A DNA stretch of 64,000 nucleotides from Bacillota bacterium. Its GTDB lineage: Bacteria; Bacillota_A; Clostridia; Lachnospirales; Lachnospiraceae. Location of the stretch: the NCBI GenBank assembly GCA_023407175.1, contig JAEYMU010000056.1:62001-126000 (forward strand), given 5' to 3'. A program made the translations under genes and the position numbers. Position 1 is the stretch's first letter, and every line of letters begins with the position of its first letter. The notes under the pieces are model-generated. The model was not told the origin of the DNA. It saw only the letters and a program-made list of their open reading frames with translations, and did no database searches. Below are positions 1-9,513 of the stretch, piece by piece.

Positions 1-121
1 AACATTATTTTCTATTTTTATCCTTTTTCTAAGCATTTTCAGTATAAAATTACATTTTATTCTAGGTAAAAATCAGTATTTTCCTTAAGTTTTTGATTGT
101 ATGCTTTTTTGATTGTATCCA

Positions 122-158
122 ATAAAAAATCACCCGTAAAAATAAATTCCGGGTGATT
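122..158 (-). terminator. Rho-independent terminator of the DUF454 gene
   Basis: Inverted repeat AATCACCCG / CGGGTGATT (128-136 and 150-158). Read on the minus strand the hairpin is followed by a T-rich run, directly after the stop of the gene at 169. The remaining bases 1-121 are AT-rich and show no gene. Confidence 0.8.
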
Positions 159-168
159 TGACCATTTA

Positions 169-561
169 TTAATGATGTGTTGTTTCGCTTTCCTGCACTG
201 TCTTGATGCGAAATAAAAAGTAATAATAATGGAAAAGCGCGATAAGGATTATAGCGGCCTTCGCATGCCAGATGGGAGCAAAAAGAAATCCTATGAAGAA
301 CAGGATGCTTATTGTGCTCAGCACCGATACCTTTGCCTTTTTGGTCATCTCCTTTTGTTTTATGGTTTTCTCTATATACCTTTTATATAGCCTTGTAGCA
401 GCAAACCATCGATGGAACTTCTCAGATCCCTTTGCAAACAATGCTGCCGCCATCAATAAAAAAGGTGTTGTGGGTAATAACGGTATTGCAACTCCGATTA
501 ACCCAATTCCTAAAAAAGCAAAACCTAAGGCAACACATATTCCATTTATTATCCGTCTCAT
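169..561 (-). CDS. DUF454 (YbaN-like) small membrane protein
   Basis: A 130-residue protein with hydrophobic segments near the N-terminus (GICVALGFAFLGIGLIGV) and in the C-terminal third, and the central 'PLLPTTPFLL' loop typical of the DUF454/YbaN family. The family sits in the inner membrane and its biochemical function is unknown. The start at 561 is preferred over an in-frame upstream start at 591 because AGGGGAAG lies just ahead of it. It is monocistronic, with its own terminator. The family call rests on the loop motif, size and topology. Confidence 0.8.
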   Translation of the reverse strand: MRRIINGICVALGFAFLGIGLIGVAIPLLPTTPFLLMAAALFAKGSEKFHRWFAATRLYKRYIEKTIKQKEMTKKAKVSVLSTISILFFIGFLFAPIWHAKAAIILIALFHYYYFLFRIKTVQESETTHH

Positions 562-631
562 ATTCTTCCCCTGTTTTCCATTGGTCAGCACTATCTAATC
601 AATGTTAGAATACAATAACTTTCTATTATTT

Positions 632-1525
632 TCAATTATTTTTATTATTCCTTCCCTCCTTTTTTGAGGTTGGATCGACTGCATCCCGCAGGGCATCCCC
701 GATAAAGCTGATGGATATAACAAGTATAATAATCAAGGTCCCTGCCGGAATCCACAGCCAGGGCTTCGAAGTCAGTATCGTAAGGGACTGTGCACCGTTC
801 AGCATATTGCCAAGGCTTGCCGTAGGGGGCTGAACACCGAGACCGAGAAAGCTTAAGGCCGCTTCGTCAAGCATGGACAGCGCAATCACCGAGGTTGCAT
901 AAACCAAAATCGGTGCAACCGTATTGGGCAATATTTCAGAAAACAGAAGATATCTTTTCGGCATCCCTGCCACGATACTCCCCTTCACAAAATTGGTTTC
1001 CCGAAGACTAAGCACATTTCCCCTGACCAATCTTGCAATTCCCGGCCAGTCTACAAATCCGAGAATTAAAATAATATTCCAAAGTCCCGGCTTAAAGATG
1101 GCAGCCGCAACCAGAACGAGCAATATATAGGGAAAGGACATCACCATATCCGTAAAGCGCATAATTATCATATCCGCTACACCCCCGAAATAACCGGAGA
1201 TCAGTCCCAGAACAACTCCGATTATCGTAGATATGAGTGTTGCCAGCACTCCAACCAGCAAGGATATTCTGGTTGCATATAAAAGCCGGCTTAATACATC
1301 CCTGCCGATTTGATCCGTACCCAGCAGGTGTTTTATACTTGGTGCTCCGCTGAAGGTACCCACCAGCTCATTGGGACCATAGGGTGCAAGGATCGGTGCC
1401 AAAAGCGCCGCCGCCACGATAATGCCAAGCACTATCGTACTGGCAAGGCCCAACCGATGCCGGACAAAACGCCGTACGATTGTTTTATAATATTTTTCAC
1501 TTTCTAAATTAATTTTTCCTGGCAT
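632..1525 (-). CDS. Oligopeptide/dipeptide ABC transporter permease (OppC/DppC type)
   Basis: A 297-residue inner-membrane permease with an N-terminal cytoplasmic tail, a first membrane helix near residue 30 and the BPD_transp_1 fold. The family signatures 'LLGTDQIGRDVLSRLLYATRISL' (periplasmic loop, residues ~65-90) and 'EAALSFLGLGVQPP' (EAA loop contacting the ATPases) are both visible. It is the last gene of the five-gene operon that starts at 6282, 18 bases after the OppB-type permease. It forms the translocation pore with that partner. The substrate is probably peptides, but nickel or other ligands cannot be excluded from the permease alone. Confidence 0.93.
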   Translation of the reverse strand: MPGKINLESEKYYKTIVRRFVRHRLGLASTIVLGIIVAAALLAPILAPYGPNELVGTFSGAPSIKHLLGTDQIGRDVLSRLLYATRISLLVGVLATLISTIIGVVLGLISGYFGGVADMIIMRFTDMVMSFPYILLVLVAAAIFKPGLWNIILILGFVDWPGIARLVRGNVLSLRETNFVKGSIVAGMPKRYLLFSEILPNTVAPILVYATSVIALSMLDEAALSFLGLGVQPPTASLGNMLNGAQSLTILTSKPWLWIPAGTLIIILVISISFIGDALRDAVDPTSKKEGRNNKNN

Positions 1526-1543
1526 GGTCTTCTCCTTCCGCTG

Positions 1544-2491
1544 CTACTTTAGTTGAATGGTCGGGTCAACAACCGCATATAAAATATCCGTAATCAGATT
1601 AGCCAGCAGCACCAGGATTGCCGACAGCAGGCAGACACCCATAATCACCGGATAATCACGGCTGATGATTGAATTCATCGTCATAAGTCCCAGCCCCGGC
1701 CAGGAGAACACCTGCTCGACGATGATGGAATAGCCAAATAAGGAGGCCATCTCCATTCCTATGACGGTAACAATCGGAAGCAGGGCATTTCTTAGGGCAT
1801 GCTTATTAATTACCTTGAAGCTGCCGATGCCCTTCGCACGTGCTGTCCGCAGATAGTCCTTCTGGAGGATTTCAAGCACGGCGCTTCGGATATAACGGAT
1901 ATTGGTTCCCGCGATTGAGGTTGCAAGAACAATGACCGGCATAATCATATGCCGCACAACATCGACGAAGCCTCCCCCAGTCCCAAGTGAAGTCATTCCG
2001 CTGGAGGGCAGCCAGCCAAGCCTGACCGTAAACAGATAAATCAGCAGCAGCGAAAGAAAGAAGCTGGGAATACTCGTTCCTATGAAGGAAAGGGTAACCA
2101 CCGTATAATCCCTTCTGGAATACTGGTGTGTCGCGCTGAAAACACCTGCCGGAATCGCAATCAGAAAGCTTACCAGCAGTGATACTCCCATTAACAGCAA
2201 GGTCGGCCCAACATGTGTTGCGATCAGCCCGGCAACGGACTGATAATTCTTGATGGAATATCCAAGGTTTCCATGAAGCAATTGCTTCAGCCACACAAAA
2301 TACTGAATATACACCGGCTGATCAAGTCCCAGCGCTATGGCCTTGGCCTCCACTGCTGCCTTGGATATCCGCGGCCCCTGCAGCATTGCAAGAGGGCTGC
2401 CGGCAAGACACATAATTACATAATCAACAATGGTAATCCCAATAAGGACAGGTATTGCAACCAGGATCCGCTTTATTATGTATTTGATCAT
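1544..2491 (-). CDS. Oligopeptide/dipeptide ABC transporter permease (OppB/DppB type)
   Basis: A 315-residue membrane protein starting MIKYIIKRILVAIPVLIGITIVDY, the usual OppB opening. Six hydrophobic segments are visible. The EAA-type loop is around 'DYLRTARAKGIGSFKVINKHALRNALLPIVT', the site that couples to the ATPase, and the end 'LLANLITDILYAVVDPTIQ' is diagnostic of the family. The start codon overlaps the stop of the upstream ATPase gene (ATGA), implying translational coupling. It pairs with the OppC-like permease downstream. Confidence 0.94.
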   Translation of the reverse strand: MIKYIIKRILVAIPVLIGITIVDYVIMCLAGSPLAMLQGPRISKAAVEAKAIALGLDQPVYIQYFVWLKQLLHGNLGYSIKNYQSVAGLIATHVGPTLLLMGVSLLVSFLIAIPAGVFSATHQYSRRDYTVVTLSFIGTSIPSFFLSLLLIYLFTVRLGWLPSSGMTSLGTGGGFVDVVRHMIMPVIVLATSIAGTNIRYIRSAVLEILQKDYLRTARAKGIGSFKVINKHALRNALLPIVTVIGMEMASLFGYSIIVEQVFSWPGLGLMTMNSIISRDYPVIMGVCLLSAILVLLANLITDILYAVVDPTIQLK

Positions 2492-3504
2492 CCTTCTTCT
2501 CCTCCCTTCTGCGGGACCAGAACATCACAGGCTGCAAGACGGGAAGCTCCTGTAAAGACCGGCCTTAACTGCGGCTCTTGTATCCGGCACTGCTGAGTTG
2601 CATACCTGCAGCGCGGATGAAACCGGCAGCCCTCCGGCGGAGTAATATTGGAACCGATCTCTCCCTGCAAAATATTCGTATCCTTCTTAGTAATCAACGG
2701 ATCAGGAACCGGAGCGGCGTCACAGATTGCCTTTGTATATGGATGGACCGGATTGGTGAATAGTTCCTTCGCATCCGCAAGCTCCACAATTTTGCCCAAA
2801 TACATAACAGCGATCCTGTCACTGACATAATGAACGGCCCCCAGTCCATGTCCGATAAACAGACAGGTTAAATGAAGCTCCTTTTGTAATTCACGCAAAA
2901 GATTTAAAATCTGGGCCTGAATGGATACGTCAAGGGCGCTTACCGGTTCATCACAGACAATCAGTTCCGGGTTTAGGGATAATGCTTTTGCAATCCCAAC
3001 TCTCTGCCGCTGGCCCCCTGAGAACTCATGGGGATATTTGCCCTTACTGCTCTTCGGTAATCCTACCAGCTCCAATAGCCGGTCCACTTCCTTCTCCGCC
3101 TCCCTTCCTGTCACAATTCCATGATAGATCATCGGCGCAGAAAGGATATCATAGATATGCTTTCTGGGATTAAGTGAGGAATAGGAATCCTGAAATACCA
3201 TCTGAAGCTGTGTTCGTATCTTCTTCCTCTGCGCTGCGGAAAGCTTCGTCAAATCCTGACCCTTATAGAGAATGGAGCCATCTGTCGGAGCTTCCAGCGA
3301 TACCAGCAGTTTTCCGATGGTGGACTTACCGCACCCTGATTCACCGACCAGCCCAAGCATTTCGCCTCTTCTTATATAAAAGTCCACTCCGTCCACTGCC
3401 CGGATGTTACCGATCGTGTGCTTCAACACTGCGCCCTTCACCGGGTAGTATTTTTTCAAATTCTTTACTTCAAGAAGTATGTTGTCTGTCTGAAAGGAAT
3501 CCAC
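2488..3504 (-). CDS. Oligopeptide ABC transporter ATP-binding protein (OppF/DppF type)
   Basis: A cytoplasmic ATPase of 338 residues. Walker A is GESGCGKS, the ABC signature is FSGGQRQRVGIAKAL and Walker B is LIVCDEPVSALD. The C-terminal oligo_HPY extension ends in a Cys-rich stretch (GCRFHPRCRYATQQC) that in some family members binds an iron-sulfur cluster. The start is taken as GTG at 3504, 8 bases after AGGAGG. An earlier in-frame GTG at 3513 abuts that ribosome site and is less likely. The reading frame overlaps the end of the OppD-like gene by 35 bases. It powers import together with OppD. Confidence 0.93.
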   Translation of the reverse strand: MDSFQTDNILLEVKNLKKYYPVKGAVLKHTIGNIRAVDGVDFYIRRGEMLGLVGESGCGKSTIGKLLVSLEAPTDGSILYKGQDLTKLSAAQRKKIRTQLQMVFQDSYSSLNPRKHIYDILSAPMIYHGIVTGREAEKEVDRLLELVGLPKSSKGKYPHEFSGGQRQRVGIAKALSLNPELIVCDEPVSALDVSIQAQILNLLRELQKELHLTCLFIGHGLGAVHYVSDRIAVMYLGKIVELADAKELFTNPVHPYTKAICDAAPVPDPLITKKDTNILQGEIGSNITPPEGCRFHPRCRYATQQCRIQEPQLRPVFTGASRLAACDVLVPQKGGEEG

Positions 3505-4501
3505 CTTCCTCACCTCCTCTTTGGAATTGCTTCTGTAAAGCTATCGCCCGATTACATCTGGAGAAATGCTCCGGTCCGGTTTCCATCAGCTGCTGCGGCT
3601 GTTCGCATTCATCTGTCCGGTAGGGGCAGCGGCCCGCAAAGCGGCAGCCTGCAATATCCTGATAATACTCTGGTACAGCACCAGGAATTGAAGCAAGCGT
3701 TCTGTCCGGTCCATCCAATATGCTGGGTACTGTCTGCAAGAGGGCATAGGTATACGGATGAGCGGTTTTATAAAACAAATCCGTTACCCTTGCTTCCTCT
3801 ACCACCTGTCCGGCATACATCACAAGCACTCTGTCCGCCATCTCGGCCACAACTCCGATATCATGGGTAATTAACACAATCGACGTAGCTAACTCCTTCT
3901 TCAACTCCTGAAGCAGATTCATAATCTGTGCCTGTATCGTAACATCCAGTGCAGTGGTAGGTTCATCCGCAATCAAAAGCCTTGGGTTACAGGACAGGGC
4001 CATGGCTATCATTACCCTCTGACGCATTCCGCCGGATAAGGTAAAGGGATACTTTTTCATTATTTTCTCCGGCTCTGCCAGTCCTACCTTACCAAGAAGT
4101 CCAAGGGCACGCTGTCTCGCATCCTTTCTGTCTAAGGGCAGGTGGGCCCGGATGCTCTCAACCAATTGGTTTCCGATGGTTAAGACCGGATTTAAGGAGG
4201 TCAGTGCATCCTGAAAAATCATCGTTAATTTATTTCCCCTTACTTTGTCCAGCTCCTTTTCAGAGAGCTTCAACAGGTTTTCTCCATCAAAGAGCACCTG
4301 TCCCTCTTCCACAGCTCCGCCACGCCCTAACAGCCTCATGATGGAAAGGGAGGTTACACTCTTGCCGCAGCCGGATTCACCTACAATACAAAGCGTCTCA
4401 CCCTGGTCCACATAAAAGCTGACACCGTCAACACTGACGGTCTTACCCAAATCACCCTCAAATACTGTTTTCAGTTCCTTTACTTCAAGTAAATGTGCCA
4501 T
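3470..4501 (-). CDS. Oligopeptide ABC transporter ATP-binding protein (OppD/DppD type)
   Basis: A 343-residue ATPase with Walker A GESGCGKS, signature [15 protein letters not shown], Walker [13 protein letters not shown] and a C-terminal oligo_HPY region with Cys residues ([15 protein letters not shown]). The start at 4501 (MAHLLEV) is favoured over 4507 because AGGAG lies 7 bases upstream of it and only 1 base from the other. Its 3' end overlaps the OppF-like gene. It forms a heterodimer with OppF at the cytoplasmic face of the OppBC pore. Confidence 0.93.
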   Translation of the reverse strand: MAHLLEVKELKTVFEGDLGKTVSVDGVSFYVDQGETLCIVGESGCGKSVTSLSIMRLLGRGGAVEEGQVLFDGENLLKLSEKELDKVRGNKLTMIFQDALTSLNPVLTIGNQLVESIRAHLPLDRKDARQRALGLLGKVGLAEPEKIMKKYPFTLSGGMRQRVMIAMALSCNPRLLIADEPTTALDVTIQAQIMNLLQELKKELATSIVLITHDIGVVAEMADRVLVMYAGQVVEEARVTDLFYKTAHPYTYALLQTVPSILDGPDRTLASIPGAVPEYYQDIAGCRFAGRCPYRTDECEQPQQLMETGPEHFSRCNRAIALQKQFQRGGEEGGFLSDRQHTS

Positions 4502-4602
4502 GCCCATGCTCCTATCTGCTTGCAGCTTATCCTCTTAAAATACAAAATGATGCGGTATCTGCTCAACCACATCATTTTGCTTTCTATACCATAAACTATA
4601 TA

Positions 4603-6282
4603 TTACTCTATTACATCCCAGGTTTCAACATGACTGAAGGAACCGTAGACGGTAGGGGTTGCATTCACAAGTCTCTTGTTCACAGCCCCCAGTGCACTGA
4701 TGATATATGCGGAAAACATGGGTACATCCTGCTGTACGATTTGATCTACAATCAAATATTGACTCTTTATTGTATTAATATCACTCGTTGTCTGTGTCAC
4801 TTCCAGGGCATCGGTTATCTTGGAATTCGAATAGCCGGTCCAGCTGTCCGCTCCGCTCAATAGCCAATTGACATCCGGGTAGGGATCAACCGGTGCGTAG
4901 GTATACTGTACCGCCAGAAGGTCATAGTCCTTCGTTCCCGCCACCTCCATCAGAGTAGCAAAATCCACGGTAGTGATTTCAACCTTAATTCCGACCGCCT
5001 CCAGCTGTGCGGCAATGACACTGGCCGCATTTACAAAGGTGGTATCTCCTGAGTTTACATAAAAGCGCAGGGTCTTGCTACCGTCCCAGCCGGCCTCCTC
5101 CAGTAATTCTCTGGCCTTATCCGGGTTATATTCAGTAGGAACCAGGGAAGCATCATAGAAGGGGCTGGCAGAGGATAAAAATCCGTCCACTACCTCACCT
5201 TTACCATTCAGTAGGCCGCTGACTAACTGATTCCTGTCAATCGCATATAAAATTGCCTGCCTTACTCTTACGTCTGCTACAGCCTCGTTCTGAGTCTGAA
5301 TAAATACGGATTGATTCGTTACTGCCGAACCATAGACACTGGTTACATTATCAAGAGCTTCTACATTTGCATAATCCTCCTGCGGAATCACACCAGTGGT
5401 CTGCTGTACAAAATCAATTTCACCTGACTTTAACCCGGCATACAGCTGGCTTCCTTCCACAATCTTAATATTCAGCTTATCAATCTTCGGCTCGGCTTTC
5501 CAGTAATCCTTATTCTTTTCAAAGGAAATATAATGATTTACATCAAAATCGGATACGATATATGGTCCGCTGACCACATCAGGGTGATTGAACCATTCAT
5601 AGGTGGAAATATCCGCTTCCGGCACATTTTCAAGGACATGCTTCGGAAGTGTAAGCAGATAAGCCGCATAAGTGTTTTCAAAGGTAGTTAGAGCCATCGG
5701 ATATTTAGTCGTAAATTGAACGGTCTTTTCGTCCAGCGCCTGAATACCCGAGATTTCAGTTGCTCCTTCTTCGACAAAGCCGTCATCTCCTACACCCTCA
5801 AAGGCATAATACATCATGTTCGGATTTGCTACTACAGGACTGGCAATACGGAGTGCTGTAAACAATACATCCTCAGAGGTAATCGGAGTTCCGTCGGACC
5901 AGGTGGCGTCCTCATAAATATGTACCTCAAAATGAATATTGTCTTCCGTAGTGATGGAATCTGCCAGCATCGGCTGAAAAGTCAGATCCGGACCTAATTC
6001 CACCAGGGGAAGGAACATAAGGCTGGTGGAATAGCGATTGACCTCACCACCGTTCATCAGTATCGGATTCAGCGTCTGAAGGGTATCCGTAACACCGATA
6101 TTTACAATCTTCTCTTTTGTGCCCGACTCACCAGCTGCCCCCTCTGTCGTCGCCGCACCGGTAATATTACCGGCATTATTAACCTGCTCGTCCTTGTTAC
6201 CGCAGCCTGCAAAGGAAACCACGATAATAAAGGATAGAATCAGACCTGTTAGTTTTTTCCACTGTTTTTTAATATGAACCAT
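4603..6282 (-). CDS. Peptide ABC transporter substrate-binding lipoprotein (SBP family 5)
   Basis: A 559-residue extracellular lipoprotein. It begins MVHIKKQWKKLTGLILSFI and has the lipobox FAGC, so a lipid-anchored Cys lies near residue 27. The SBP_bac_5 hallmarks 'WSDGTPITSEDVLFTALRI' and 'VRQAILYAIDRNQLV' are clear. An in-frame start at 6315 would add 11 residues, but GAGAGGAGAG sits just before 6282. It is the first gene of the importer operon and is separated from oppD by about 100 bases, consistent with higher expression of the binding protein. The ligand is predicted to be peptides and is not proven. Confidence 0.93.
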   Translation of the reverse strand: MVHIKKQWKKLTGLILSFIIVVSFAGCGNKDEQVNNAGNITGAATTEGAAGESGTKEKIVNIGVTDTLQTLNPILMNGGEVNRYSTSLMFLPLVELGPDLTFQPMLADSITTEDNIHFEVHIYEDATWSDGTPITSEDVLFTALRIASPVVANPNMMYYAFEGVGDDGFVEEGATEISGIQALDEKTVQFTTKYPMALTTFENTYAAYLLTLPKHVLENVPEADISTYEWFNHPDVVSGPYIVSDFDVNHYISFEKNKDYWKAEPKIDKLNIKIVEGSQLYAGLKSGEIDFVQQTTGVIPQEDYANVEALDNVTSVYGSAVTNQSVFIQTQNEAVADVRVRQAILYAIDRNQLVSGLLNGKGEVVDGFLSSASPFYDASLVPTEYNPDKARELLEEAGWDGSKTLRFYVNSGDTTFVNAASVIAAQLEAVGIKVEITTVDFATLMEVAGTKDYDLLAVQYTYAPVDPYPDVNWLLSGADSWTGYSNSKITDALEVTQTTSDINTIKSQYLIVDQIVQQDVPMFSAYIISALGAVNKRLVNATPTVYGSFSHVETWDVIE

Positions 6283-6501
6283 AACTCTCTCCTCTCTGCA
6301 TATACTTCTATGCATCCCTGAATCATTTTAACACTGATACCGACATTTTATTGTTTTATAAAGCGCGGCTCATTTCCTACTTATCATATATGTATAATAT
6401 ACTACCAGTTTTATCATCTGTCAATGTATTTTTATAAGCCCGCTTCAAGCATTTTTTACAGACTTATCTGTCAATATATGTCTTCTGCCACACACTCAGT
6501 A

Positions 6502-6530
6502 TTGACTTTACCGCTGGGAAGGAATAAAAT
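6502..6530 (+). promoter_or_regulatory. Promoter for the lrgAB operon
   Basis: -35 TTGACT (6502-6507) and -10 TAAAAT (6525-6530) with 17-base spacing, about 37 bases before the lrgA start codon. This is the only good match between the two divergent operons on this strand. Confidence 0.6.
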
Positions 6531-6566
6531 ATCTTCAGATTGGTGTTACCAATTATGGAGGCATAT

Positions 6567-6926
6567 ATGAAATTTTTAAAACAATTTGGAATCATCTTAT
6601 TTTTTACGTTCCTTGGCGAGGTATGTAAATACTTTATTCCCCTGCCGATACCGGCAAGTATTTACGGGTTGGTTCTGCTTTTGGCAGCACTCATTACAGG
6701 GCTTGTCAATCTGGAGCAGGTGAAGGACGCCTCCACCTTCCTGATTGAAATTATGCCCCTGATGTTCATCCCTGCCTGTGTCGGCATCCTGGATTCCTGG
6801 GGTATTCTAAAGGATATTTTCATCCCTGTCACTATTATTACAGTGGTCACGACTGTTTTTGTAATGGTCGTTACCGGAAGAGCCACCCAATTCGTCATAC
6901 GCAGGGATCAAAGGAAAAAAAAGTGA
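6567..6926 (+). CDS. LrgA/CidA family holin-like membrane protein
   Basis: A 119-residue protein with four hydrophobic helices and the family stretch 'FLGEVCKYFIPLPIPASIYGLVLLL', followed by 'LIEIMPLMFIPACVGIL'. LrgA/CidA proteins are small holin-like membrane proteins that modulate murein hydrolase activity and metabolite (pyruvate) transport together with LrgB. The start at 6567 has GGAGG 5 bases upstream. The upstream in-frame start at 6540 has none. The next gene, the LrgB homologue, follows after 7 bases. Confidence 0.9.
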   Translation: MKFLKQFGIILFFTFLGEVCKYFIPLPIPASIYGLVLLLAALITGLVNLEQVKDASTFLIEIMPLMFIPACVGILDSWGILKDIFIPVTIITVVTTVFVMVVTGRATQFVIRRDQRKKK

Positions 6927-6933
6927 GGTAATT

Positions 6934-7626
6934 ATGGAGCATTTACTGGAAGAGTCCGCGTTCTTCGGGGTATTGATCAGCATTATCGGATATCAGGCCG
7001 GACTGTTTTTAAGAAAGAAATTCAAGCTGGCCATTTTCAATCCCCTGCTGGTTTCCATTCTGCTTATTATCGCGGTATTGCTGGTTTTTCATGTGGACTA
7101 TGACAGCTACAACAGCAGTGCAAAATTCCTAAGCTATTTGCTTACCCCGGCGACGATCTGCCTGGCTGCTCCGCTTTACGAGCAGCTGGAGCTGCTTAAG
7201 AAAAATTACAGGGCCATCCTGATCGGCATTATCTCCGGTGTATTATCAAGCCTTGGCAGTATATTTGTTTTCTCCCTCCTCTTCCATTTTTCCCATGCAG
7301 AGTATGCCACCCTGCTTCCCAAATCGATTACAACAGCCATCGGCATGGGAGTTTCCGAGGAATTAGGAGGTATTGTAACAATAACCGTTACTGTCATTAT
7401 CATCACCGGAGTGCTTGGTAATATGATGGCCGAAAGGGTTTGCAGATTATTTCGCATCAAGGACCCGATTGCCAGGGGAATTGCTATCGGCACCGCAGCC
7501 CATGCCATCGGTACGGCCAAGGCCATGGAAATGGGTGAAATTGAAGGAGCCATGAGCAGCCTTGCCATTGCGGTTGCAGGACTGATCACCGTAGTCGGGG
7601 CCTCCATTTTTGCAAATTTTATATAA
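6934..7626 (+). CDS. LrgB/CidB family membrane protein
   Basis: A 230-residue polytopic protein with the LrgB landmarks 'NPLLVSILLIIAVLL', 'LLTPATICLAAPLYEQLELLKKN', 'PKSITTAIGMGVSEELGG' and 'GTAAHAIGTAKAMEMGEIEGAMSSLA'. It works with LrgA in the cytoplasmic membrane. GAGGT precedes the ATG. The full-length family size (about 230) argues that the pair is functional. The two downstream genes, a nucleotide-kinase-like protein and a GntR regulator, appear to be co-transcribed. Confidence 0.93.
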   Translation: MEHLLEESAFFGVLISIIGYQAGLFLRKKFKLAIFNPLLVSILLIIAVLLVFHVDYDSYNSSAKFLSYLLTPATICLAAPLYEQLELLKKNYRAILIGIISGVLSSLGSIFVFSLLFHFSHAEYATLLPKSITTAIGMGVSEELGGIVTITVTVIIITGVLGNMMAERVCRLFRIKDPIARGIAIGTAAHAIGTAKAMEMGEIEGAMSSLAIAVAGLITVVGASIFANFI

Positions 7627-7653
7627 TTCCTGTTAATTAAAGGAGGATACTTT

Positions 7654-8229
7654 ATGATTATTACCATTGGAAGAGAATATGGAAGCGGCGGTCACGAAAT
7701 AGGAAAAAAACTGTCCGAACAATACCAGATACCTTTTTATGATAAGGATGCCCTGGTAAAATTCGCAAAAGAAAAAGGAGTTTATGAAGAAATCATTACT
7801 TTTTATGAAGAAAAGCCTGTAAACAGCATTCTGTATGCTATTGCTATGAATGCCTATTCAATCAATATCGGTAAAATGCAATTTGATCTGATCCGAAGCA
7901 TTGCCGAGAATACATCCTGCGTTATCATTGGAAGATGCGGAAATTATATCTTCCGGGATTCTCCGGACACGGTCAGCGTCTTCATCCATTCCGATATCAA
8001 TAAGCGCATCCAGCGTGTCCAGGAGATATATGGAGCCACGGACAAGCATCTTAAAACACTTGTTGAAAATACGGATAAGCAGCGGGCCTCCTTCCACAAA
8101 TTCTATACTGACCAGGATTGGGGTGACGCAAGAAATTATCACCTTTCCATCAACAGCGGAGAAATCGGAATCGACCCCTGTGTGGAACTGATCTCTGAAT
8201 ATATAGAAAAAAAGAAAGGAAATTCCTAA
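7654..8229 (+). CDS. Cytidylate kinase-like P-loop protein
   Basis: A 191-residue protein that opens MIITIGREYGSGGHEIGKKL. The P-loop-like 'GREYGSGGHEIG' and the 'YDKDALVKFAKEKG' helix match the Cytidylate_kin2 (AAA_26) family. 'VIIGRCGNYIFRD' and 'VSVFIHSDINKRIQRV' are further core segments. These proteins resemble CMP kinase but their real substrate is usually unknown. The housekeeping cmk is normally longer and found elsewhere, so a specialised role linked to the lrgAB operon is possible. AGGAGG lies 8 bases upstream of the start. Confidence 0.82.
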   Translation: MIITIGREYGSGGHEIGKKLSEQYQIPFYDKDALVKFAKEKGVYEEIITFYEEKPVNSILYAIAMNAYSINIGKMQFDLIRSIAENTSCVIIGRCGNYIFRDSPDTVSVFIHSDINKRIQRVQEIYGATDKHLKTLVENTDKQRASFHKFYTDQDWGDARNYHLSINSGEIGIDPCVELISEYIEKKKGNS

Positions 8230-8237
8230 CGGAGCCT

Positions 8238-8930
8238 ATGGAGAACAGAGAATACAGCAAAGTCATCGAATATATTAAGGAACGGATCGGGAAGGGTGAG
8301 CTGCGCTGCGGCGATAAGCTCCCCACGGAACGTGAACTGGCCGAAACACTTTCCGTGGGGCGGTACTCGATCCGGGAGGCACTAAGAATCATGAATGCCC
8401 TTGGTATGATCGAGAGCCGGCAGGGCTCCGGCAATTATCTGACCGCAGGCATTGAGAAAAATCTTACCGAAGCCATGGAGCTGATGCTTTTGATCAAGCA
8501 GGTGGATTATCTTCAAATCAGCCGCCTGCGGCGTGCCATCGAGCTTTATGCCTATGACTGCGCCCTTGGATATCTATCCGCTTCTCAGTTAGAGGAATTG
8601 AAGAAAATAACAGAGCAAATATCACAGCATACCGGGCCGGAAAGGGCCGCCTTTGATAAACAATTTCATGACCTGATTATTGCCGGCAGCAATAACACCC
8701 TGATTATCAGTATCATGGATTCCCTCTCCAAGGTATGCAGCAAGCTGATTGAAAAGGTACTCACAGAGGCTGCCCCAAAGCTGCAGAGCATGTTTATGGA
8801 TACTCATGAAAATATGCTGAAGGGTCTTCTCACCAAGGAGCTTTCCCTGGGTATACAAGCCATTCACCTTCATTATGATTTGATAGATTCTATGATTTCC
8901 GCCAGCACTGATTTAAGCTCGCTTTCGTAA
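8238..8930 (+). CDS. GntR family (FadR/FCD subfamily) transcriptional regulator
   Basis: A 230-residue protein. The N-terminal winged helix-turn-helix (residues ~8-70) contains 'GDKLPTERELAETLSVGRYSIREALRIMNALGMIESRQGSGNYL', and a helical FCD ligand-binding domain follows. FCD regulators usually sense organic acids such as pyruvate or lactate and often control the operon in which they lie. It follows the kinase-like gene by 8 bases, so it may autoregulate the lrgAB operon. Its 3' end overlaps the end of the convergent rhomboid gene by 18 bases. Confidence 0.9.
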   Translation: MENREYSKVIEYIKERIGKGELRCGDKLPTERELAETLSVGRYSIREALRIMNALGMIESRQGSGNYLTAGIEKNLTEAMELMLLIKQVDYLQISRLRRAIELYAYDCALGYLSASQLEELKKITEQISQHTGPERAAFDKQFHDLIIAGSNNTLIISIMDSLSKVCSKLIEKVLTEAAPKLQSMFMDTHENMLKGLLTKELSLGIQAIHLHYDLIDSMISASTDLSSLS

Positions 8931-9479
8931 AAGTCCAAAGCCCGCACCGCAGACTCCGCCTATGATATGGGCTGCATGGGCAATTCCGTCCTTTGCCCCG
9001 ATATGAAATATCTCGCCGCCAAGATAAACAATGGTAACAAGAATCAGCGTAAGCGGGATTTTTCCATCCTTCATGCCTGCGGCCGAGGATAAAACGATCA
9101 TCATAAAAACAATTCCGCTGGCACCCAGCAGCACATTGCTCGGATATAACATCACATAGAACAGCCCGGAAACAAATGCAGTAATTATGATCATTATCAA
9201 AAAGGCTTTCGATTTATATTTTTCCTCAAGCATAGGACCCAGTACCAGAAATAAAACCATGTTGCCGGAATAATGACTCCAATTCAGATGGCCAAGAACA
9301 TGGCCGAACAGTCTGAAATACTGAAGCGGGTCCAGTAAAGAGGAACGGTATGCACAAAACAGAAGCTTTGTCGATACCCCTCCCGTAATATAACCTAATA
9401 GCAGCACTGCCAGGGAAGCAATGGCAAAGGTTAATGTTACCGGAGAATTATATTGGAATTTTCCCAGGAATTTTTTCAT
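8913..9479 (-). CDS. Rhomboid-family intramembrane serine protease
   Basis: A 188-residue protein with about six hydrophobic segments. The catalytic Ser is in GASG (Ser121) and the catalytic His in 'AHAAHIIGGVCGAGFG' (His171), matching GxSG and HxxGxxxG. 'HYSGN' (His69, Asn73) fits the conserved HxxxN of the oxyanion region. Rhomboids cleave membrane-spanning substrates within the bilayer, and no substrate can be named here. It lies downstream of, and on the same strand as, the two-component system. It is compact, with no extra cytoplasmic domain. Confidence 0.87.
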   Translation of the reverse strand: MKKFLGKFQYNSPVTLTFAIASLAVLLLGYITGGVSTKLLFCAYRSSLLDPLQYFRLFGHVLGHLNWSHYSGNMVLFLVLGPMLEEKYKSKAFLIMIIITAFVSGLFYVMLYPSNVLLGASGIVFMMIVLSSAAGMKDGKIPLTLILVTIVYLGGEIFHIGAKDGIAHAAHIIGGVCGAGFGLLRKRA

Positions 9480-9513
9480 ATGCCCCTCCTTTTTCGGTAT
9501 TCTTATTTTAATA

